Shown piece by piece: positions 5,724 to 5,994 of a stretch of 5,994 nt of DNA (position 1 is its first letter; each line of letters opens with the position of its first letter). Source of the DNA: Candidatus Bathyarchaeota archaeon. GTDB lineage: Archaea; Thermoproteota; Bathyarchaeia; Bathyarchaeales; Bathycorpusculaceae. The notes under the pieces were generated by a model. It ran no database searches, was not told the DNA's origin, and saw only the letters and a list, made by a program, of their open reading frames with translations. The position numbers and the translations under genes were made by a program. The stretch lies in the NCBI GenBank assembly GCA_018396935.1, contig JAGTRA010000033.1, positions 3,694 to 9,687 of the forward strand, in the 5' to 3' direction.

Positions 5724-5994
5724 TTGAAGGTTCGAAATAACTCTTTAAGTCTGGATGATCTTGACATTAGAATACTTAAGGCTCTGCAGGAGGATGCAAG
5801 GCAAACTTATACGGTAATTGGTCAACGCCTAGGGGTTGCTCACTCCACGGTTTATGATAGAATAAGGAAGCTTGAGGCTCAGGGCGTTATCAAAGGCTAT
5901 ACAGCGTTGATAGATTACGAAAAAGCTGGAGCAAAATATGTGACCGCCATCATGGCGATATACACAGATCCAAAAGAAAGTGAGAAAGTAGCTG
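5724..5994 (+). CDS. Lrp/AsnC family transcriptional regulator, 3'-partial
   Basis: A DNA-binding regulator of the feast/famine family, usually acting as dimers or larger rings and often sensing amino acids. The 90 residues present contain LDDLDIRILKALQEDARQ (10-27), then the winged helix-turn-helix YTVIGQRLGVAHSTVYDRIRKLEAQGVIKGY (29-59), followed by the hinge (TALIDYEKAG) and the first strand of the ligand-binding RAM domain (YVTAIMAIYTDP). The remaining RAM domain lies beyond the window. No ATG or GTG exists near the N-terminus, so TTG 5724 is the likely start; it precedes the conserved LDDLD by nine residues, normal for the family. No strong ribosome site is visible. The long AT-rich upstream region fits autoregulation, which is common in this family. 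Confidence 0.93.
   Translation, partial: MKVRNNSLSLDDLDIRILKALQEDARQTYTVIGQRLGVAHSTVYDRIRKLEAQGVIKGYTALIDYEKAGAKYVTAIMAIYTDPKESEKVA

Overview
This window reads as archaeal chromosome. It is dense with short genes, has TATA-like boxes rather than bacterial -35/-10 promoters, uses AGA/AGG arginine codons and TTG starts often, and carries archaeal versions of NikR, RpiA, a DUF1893 protein and an Lrp/AsnC regulator. A TACK-type lineage such as Bathyarchaeia is my best guess from the general character of the proteins. No rRNA or other marker is present, so the placement is tentative.

Layout. 1-1060 (+): most of a myo-inositol-1-phosphate synthase gene that enters from the left edge. It is interrupted at 38-40 by an in-frame TAG inside the conserved N-terminal Rossmann region. 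2888-1066 (-): a likely operon of a membrane-anchored coiled-coil protein, ribose-5-phosphate isomerase A (overlapping its neighbour by 11 nt if the TTG at 2155 is the start) and a small MazG-like NTP pyrophosphohydrolase, converging on the inositol gene with 5 nt between stop codons. 3362-2955 (-) and 3421-3852 (+): a nickel-responsive NikR and a DUF1893 protein, divergent across a 58-bp gap that contains a near-perfect 19-bp palindrome. 3945-4271 (+): thioredoxin with its own TATA box. 5401-4286 (-): two adjacent genes of unknown function. 5402-5723: an AT-rich, probably non-coding divergent promoter region. 5724-5994 (+): the start of an Lrp/AsnC regulator that runs off the right edge.

How the genes work together. 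The central metabolism is sugar phosphates and inositol: RpiA makes or uses ribose-5-phosphate, and Ino1 makes inositol-1-phosphate for archaeal inositol lipids or solutes. MazG-like and thioredoxin proteins are housekeeping functions (nucleotide-pool cleaning, disulfide reduction). NikR and Lrp are regulators. The points most worth a second look are the in-frame amber codon in ino1, the NikR-DUF1893 divergent pair with its palindrome, and the membrane coiled-coil protein tied to rpiA. I did not find a clear new multi-gene defence or mobile system, and saw no CRISPR array, tRNA, rRNA or insertion sequence.
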